Program-made: the position numbers and the translations under genes
NCBI GenBank assembly: GCA_949289295.1
Contig: CASENM010000018.1
Coordinates: 1-64,000 of the forward strand
Direction of reading: 5' to 3'
DNA: 64,000 nucleotides
Origin: an uncultured Bacteroides sp.
GTDB taxonomy: Bacteria; Bacteroidota; Bacteroidia; Bacteroidales; Bacteroidaceae
The notes under the pieces: model-generated
What the model saw: the letters and a program-made list of their open reading frames with translations, nothing else
Told to the model about the DNA's origin: nothing
Databases searched by the model: none
Shown here: positions 61,628 to 64,000 of the stretch, in pieces
Position numbering within the stretch: position 1 is the first letter of the stretch
How the letters are laid out: the number at the start of each line of letters is the position of its first letter

Positions 61628-61882
61628 ATGGCAAATCACAAATCATCTATCAAAAGAATCAGACAAACTGAGAAGAGAAGATTGCACAACAGATATTATG
61701 CGAAAACCATGCGTAATGCTGTAAGAAAACTTCGTGCAACTACAGACAAGACAGAAGCTGTAGCTATGTATCCGAGCGTACAGAAAATGTTGGACAAGCT
61801 GGCTAGCCGCCACATTATCCACAAAAATAAAGCTGCAAACCTGAAGTCAAAATTGGCTGCCCATATCAGCAAGCTGGCTTAA
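61628..61882 (+). CDS. rpsT: 30S ribosomal protein S20
   Basis: 84 residues, the usual length. Starts [20 protein letters not shown], then [16 protein letters not shown] and the C-terminal [21 protein letters not shown] basic three-helix protein that binds 16S rRNA early in 30S assembly. A strong terminator follows 31 nt after the stop. Confidence 0.96.
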   Translation: MANHKSSIKRIRQTEKRRLHNRYYAKTMRNAVRKLRATTDKTEAVAMYPSVQKMLDKLASRHIIHKNKAANLKSKLAAHISKLA

Positions 61883-61913
61883 CGTTTCGCTTTACACACA
61901 CCGAAAGATATTG

Positions 61914-61941
61914 AGGCTGGATTTTTCAATCCGGCCTTTTT
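61914..61941 (+). terminator. Terminator of rpsT
   Basis: AGGCTGGATT / AATCCGGCCT, a 10-bp stem with one G-U pair and loop TTTC, followed by TTTT. Confidence 0.85.
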
Positions 61942-62126
61942 GTGTTACAGGCGTATATTCCGGCTTCCCCTTCCGCATGAAGCCGCAAACCACCCTTCCC
62001 TGACAAAACCGAAGAAACATATTCGGGAACATCCATGCGACAAGCTTGAATAAAATCCAATACAGAGCTTTCACTTTTTCGCAATTTTTAGAACCGGGTT
62101 CAAACAGTTTTCTCACAGATTTTTTG

Positions 62127-62134
62127 TAACTTTG
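62127..62134 (+). promoter_or_regulatory. -7 promoter box of gyrB
   Basis: TAACTTTG matches TAnnTTTG, 29 nt before ATG 62164. The 185 nt between the rpsT terminator and this box hold no gene that I can see. Confidence 0.55.
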
Positions 62135-62157
62135 GACGCTAAAAAACTTAGACCTAA

Positions 62158-64000
<1,843 letters not shown>

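Overview
The window looks like the chromosome of a gut Bacteroidales bacterium, most likely Bacteroides or Phocaeicola. Four things support this: a SusC/SusD pair, a Bacteroidetes-type dcw cluster without murF, DUF2023 beside flavodoxin, and many promoters with the Bacteroidetes -7 box TAnnTTTG, several with TTTG about 19 nt upstream. The species call is inference, because no rRNA gene is present.

Layout. 1-2867: a redox operon (aldo/keto reductase end, Tat-signal flavin reductase, exported carboxymuconolactone decarboxylase-like protein, lipoprotein flavodoxin, tatA). It runs into a graveyard at 2872-4540 with a beheaded tatC, a broken AAA ATPase, a broken lipoprotein and a cut acyltransferase. 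4653-6345: a Crp/Fnr regulator divergent from flavodoxin and DUF2023, followed by a nuclease-gene relic. 6723-14059: cyclophilin lipoprotein, M16 peptidase, MATE pump, hybrid histidine kinase and NtrC-type regulator. Just behind the regulator lies a strong sigma-54 promoter that drives a short, apparently noncoding, terminator-ended transcript (14246-14423). This is the best candidate for an undescribed element.

14424-16578: RluA-type synthase, fabG and a TetR regulator. 17110-18796: two initiator tRNAs, cysK and four tRNA-Val. 18977-25404: folP-cdaA, lrgAB, pta-ackA and a sugar-acid kinase. 25530-30200 (minus): lpxH, a DUF59 protein, radC, a glycosyltransferase, ispF, an FAH-family protein and rex. 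30324-37784: yciH, a tandem array of 22-bp palindromic repeats, a three-domain hydrolase gene split by an amber codon, a 95-bp MITE-like hairpin, dnaE, trxA and a small acidic protein. 37919-39749 (minus): a probable glycine-lipid acyltransferase pair. 40031-54996: the division and wall cluster rsmH-ftsL-ftsI-murE-mraY-murD-ftsW-murG-murC-ftsQ-ftsA-ftsZ, then yqeY. 55530-60321 (minus): a SusD/SusC pair. 60438-64000: recO, a second 22-bp repeat array, tRNA-Glu, rpsT and the start of gyrB.

How it works together. Most of the window is core genome: wall synthesis and division, replication (dnaE, gyrB), lipid and isoprenoid synthesis, acetate fermentation with redox sensing by Rex, and c-di-AMP signalling. 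Accessory or decaying DNA is concentrated in 2.9-6.7 kb and 30.7-33.1 kb. All assignments come from reading the sequence; no database search was run.
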